Below are positions 61,789 through 64,000 of a stretch of DNA of 64,000 bases, piece by piece. The stretch's first letter is position 1; each line of letters begins with the position of its first letter. The translations under genes were made by a program, and so were the position numbers. Below the pieces are notes generated by a model. The model had not been told where the DNA came from, ran no database searches, and saw nothing but the letters and a program-made list of their open reading frames with translations. The stretch comes from an uncultured Sterolibacterium sp. (GTDB lineage: Bacteria > Pseudomonadota > Gammaproteobacteria > Burkholderiales > Rhodocyclaceae): NCBI GenBank assembly GCA_903930535.1, contig CAIYYX010000170.1, positions 62,001-126,000 on the forward strand. The letters are read 5' to 3'.

Positions 61789-64000
61789 CAGGGCTTGGCT
61801 CTTGACTGCTCTGTCGCGGCTTCCACGGAAAGCAGCGCCGTCATGTTCACGATGCGCCTGACCGTCGCGGTCGGCGTCAGGATGTGCACCGGCCGGGCAG
61901 CGCCCAGCAGCAACGGGCCGACGGTGAGGCCGTCGCCGGCCGCGGTCTTGAGCAGATTGAAGGCGATGTTTGCGGCATCCAGGGTCGGCATGATGAGCAG
62001 GTTTGCCTGGCCCTTCAACGGCGAGTTTGGGAATACCTTGTGACGAATCTCTTCGGAAAGAGCCGCATCGCCATGCATCTCGCCATCGACTTCGAGGTGC
62101 GGCGCCCGTTCCTGGAGAAGCACCAGCGCCCGACGCATCTTGATGGCGGTCGGGGTGTCGTCGGTGCCGAAACTCGAATGCGAAAGCAGTGCGACCTTGG
62201 GCTGAAGACCGAAGCGTTTCACTTCCTCGGCGGCGAGCAAGGTCATCTCGGCCAGTTGCTCGGCGGTGGGATCGTAGTTCACATAGGTGTCGCCAATGAA
62301 CAGCGTGCGATTGGGCAGGATCAGCATGTTCATCGCGTAGAAGCTGCCCACCCCCGGGGAAAGGCCGATCACATTGGCGATATAGCGCAGATGCTGGGAG
62401 TGACTGCCGAAAGTGCCGCAAATCATTCCCTCCGCGTAATCATGTCTGATCAGGAGCGCACCGATCAGCGTCGTGCGACGGCGCGCCTCGCGCTTGGCAT
62501 ACTCGATGCTCACGCCCTTGCGCGCCATGATGTTGTAGTAATCGCTCCAGAAATCGCGATAGCGCGGATCGGAATCAGGATTGACCAGTTCAAAATGTTC
62601 GCCGGGGCGGATACGCAGACCAAACTTGGCGATGCGCATATCGACCACACCCGGCCGACCGATCAGGATAGGCCGGGCAAGACCCTCGTCAACGACGGTC
62701 TGAACGGCGCGCAGCACGCGCTCTTCCTCGCCCTCGCAAAAGACGATGCGCTGCGGCTTCCTCTTCGCGGCGCTGAAAATCGGCCGCATCTGCAGGCCGG
62801 AGTGGTAGACGAACTCATTCAACTGCTCGCGATAGGCGTCGAGGTCAGCCAGGGGCCGGGTCGCCACGCCCGATTCCATGGCGGCACGGGCCACCGCAGG
62901 CGCGATCCGGACGATCAGGCGCGGGTCGAACGGGCTGGGGATGAGGAAATCCGGACCGAACTTGATATCCTCGCCGCCCAAGGCCGTGACCATGATGTCG
63001 GATTGCTCGGCATGGGCCAGATCGGCGATGGCATGCACGGCAGCGAGTTTCATGGGCTCGTTGATGGTGGTGGCGCCGACATCCAGGGCCCCGCGGAAGA
63101 TGAAGGGGAAACAGAGGACATTGTTGACCTGATTCGGGTAGTCGGAGCGCCCGGTCGCGATGATGGCGTCTGGGCGCACCGCCTTCGCCTCTGCCGGCAG
63201 AATCTCCGGTACCGGGTTGGCGAGCGCCAGGATCAACGGCTGTGCCGCCATGGTCTTGACCATTTCAGGCTTGAGCACCCCCCCTGCAGAAACGCCGAGG
63301 AAAATATCGGTATCCGGCATGACATCGCCCAGCGTGCGCGCTTCCGTGGCCCGCGCATACCTCGCCTTGGATGGATCGAGCTTGGCATCGCGACCGACAT
63401 ACACCACCCCCTTGCTATCGGTGATGAAAATGTTCTTTGGGTCGAGGCCGAGGCTCACCAGAAGGTCGAGACAGGCGATAGCGGCCGCGCCTGCACCTGA
63501 GCAGACCAGCTTGACCTCCTCGATCTTCTTGCCGACCACGCGCAGCCCATTCAATATCGCGGCACCGGCGATAATCGCTGTGCCGTGCTGATCGTCATGA
63601 AAGACTGGGATCTTGAGCCGTTCGCGCAAATGCTTCTCGACGTAGAAACACTCCGGTGCCTTGATGTCCTCGAGATTGATGCCGCCGAAGGTGGGCTCTA
63701 GCGAGGCGATGATGTCCACCAACTTTTCCGGGTCGGTCTCGTTGATCTCGAGGTCGAATACATCTATGCCGGCGAATTTCTTGAACAGCACGCCCTTGCC
63801 TTCCATTACCGGCTTGCCGGCGAGCGCGCCGATGTTGCCCAAGCCGAGCACGGCGGTGCCGTTGGTGATGACGGCGACCAGATTGCCGCGCGAAGTGTAT
63901 TTGTAGGAATTGGCGGGGTCGGCGACGATTTCGTCGCAGGCTGCGGCAACACCGGGAGTATAGGCCAGCGCCAGGTCCTGTGCATTGGTCACGGACTTGG
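61788..64000 (-). CDS. maeB: NADP-dependent malic enzyme with phosphotransacetylase domain (partial)
   Basis: Malate to pyruvate conversion with NADP+. The gene runs off the window's right edge; at least 737 residues are present and only the first few tens are missing. The malic enzyme domains ([46 protein letters not shown] with its Asp pair, and the NADP site [16 protein letters not shown]) are followed by the PTA-like domain (about 415-730; [10 protein letters not shown]), which in MaeB is regulatory. Its stop overlaps the patatin ATG by one base. Confidence 0.95.
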   Translation of the reverse strand, partial: KSVTNAQDLALAYTPGVAAACDEIVADPANSYKYTSRGNLVAVITNGTAVLGLGNIGALAGKPVMEGKGVLFKKFAGIDVFDLEINETDPEKLVDIIASLEPTFGGINLEDIKAPECFYVEKHLRERLKIPVFHDDQHGTAIIAGAAILNGLRVVGKKIEEVKLVCSGAGAAAIACLDLLVSLGLDPKNIFITDSKGVVYVGRDAKLDPSKARYARATEARTLGDVMPDTDIFLGVSAGGVLKPEMVKTMAAQPLILALANPVPEILPAEAKAVRPDAIIATGRSDYPNQVNNVLCFPFIFRGALDVGATTINEPMKLAAVHAIADLAHAEQSDIMVTALGGEDIKFGPDFLIPSPFDPRLIVRIAPAVARAAMESGVATRPLADLDAYREQLNEFVYHSGLQMRPIFSAAKRKPQRIVFCEGEEERVLRAVQTVVDEGLARPILIGRPGVVDMRIAKFGLRIRPGEHFELVNPDSDPRYRDFWSDYYNIMARKGVSIEYAKREARRRTTLIGALLIRHDYAEGMICGTFGSHSQHLRYIANVIGLSPGVGSFYAMNMLILPNRTLFIGDTYVNYDPTAEQLAEMTLLAAEEVKRFGLQPKVALLSHSSFGTDDTPTAIKMRRALVLLQERAPHLEVDGEMHGDAALSEEIRHKVFPNSPLKGQANLLIMPTLDAANIAFNLLKTAAGDGLTVGPLLLGAARPVHILTPTATVRRIVNMTALLSVEAATEQSRAKP

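Noticed and set aside
61884-63500. Plus-strand open frame of about 540 codons opposite maeB
   Set aside because: A shadow of the malic enzyme gene, His/Arg/Gly-rich, with no recognisable domain.

Overview
The window is chromosomal DNA of a GC-rich Gram-negative bacterium, most likely a betaproteobacterium near the Rhodocyclales or Nitrosomonadales. The evidence is the block mlaFEDACB – ABC-2 exporter – bolA – murA – hisG – (hisD), the short HisZ-dependent form of HisG, a phasin, kdsD-kdsC-lptC-lptA, and a MaeB-type malic enzyme. The genus is inference. I saw no rRNA, tRNA, CRISPR array, prophage or intact insertion sequence.

Layout. 1-7874 (minus strand): a cell-envelope block comprising retrograde phospholipid transport (Mla), an ABC-2 exporter, a BolA-family protein, MurA and HisG, running into the first codons of hisD. 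8030-20200 (plus): one long run of eleven genes for an MSHA-like type IV pilus (order M-L-N-E-G-I-J-K, then three prepilin-like proteins). 20197-22170 (minus): a KefB-type antiporter. 22239-25738 (plus): Kdo and LPS-transport genes kdsD-kdsC-lptC-lptA, with an enoyl-CoA hydratase where lptB is usually found. 25762-27475: an EamA permease and a phasin with its own strong promoter and terminator. 27486-31971 (minus): a four-gene 2-oxoacid oxidoreductase. 32077-37125 (minus): crcB, hrpA and a MoCF-domain protein, divergent from glnS.

39052-43795 holds a small unknown protein, an Hpt–HD-GYP protein, an FKBP isomerase and a PAS3-GGDEF-EAL protein whose EAL half is degenerate. 43797-46188: two tandem 3-hydroxyisobutyrate-dehydrogenase-family reductases and a DUF4202 protein. 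46341-50852 (minus): an RND efflux pair plus a DUF2892 membrane protein under a palindromic operator. 50950-58586 (minus): CbiX, an MFS transporter, an IT-superfamily antiporter, and a lactate-utilisation set lutA-lutB-(hydroxyacid dehydrogenase)-lutC. A DUF4926/DUF6883 pair sits between lutC and a second, truncated copy of the lutC 3' end. A divergent IclR regulator follows. The window ends with PbpG, a patatin-like lipase and a truncated maeB.

The most unusual spots are the duplicated lutC tail around the DUF4926/DUF6883 pair, the pilus locus (SPOR-ended ATPase and three odd pilins), the degenerate EAL domain beside an Hpt–HD-GYP fusion, the RND-DUF2892 operon with an apparently leaderless promoter inside an operator, and a dispersed GC-rich repeat fixed in frame inside hrpA. 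None is proven to be a new system. Family calls rest on motif recognition by eye; no database search was run.
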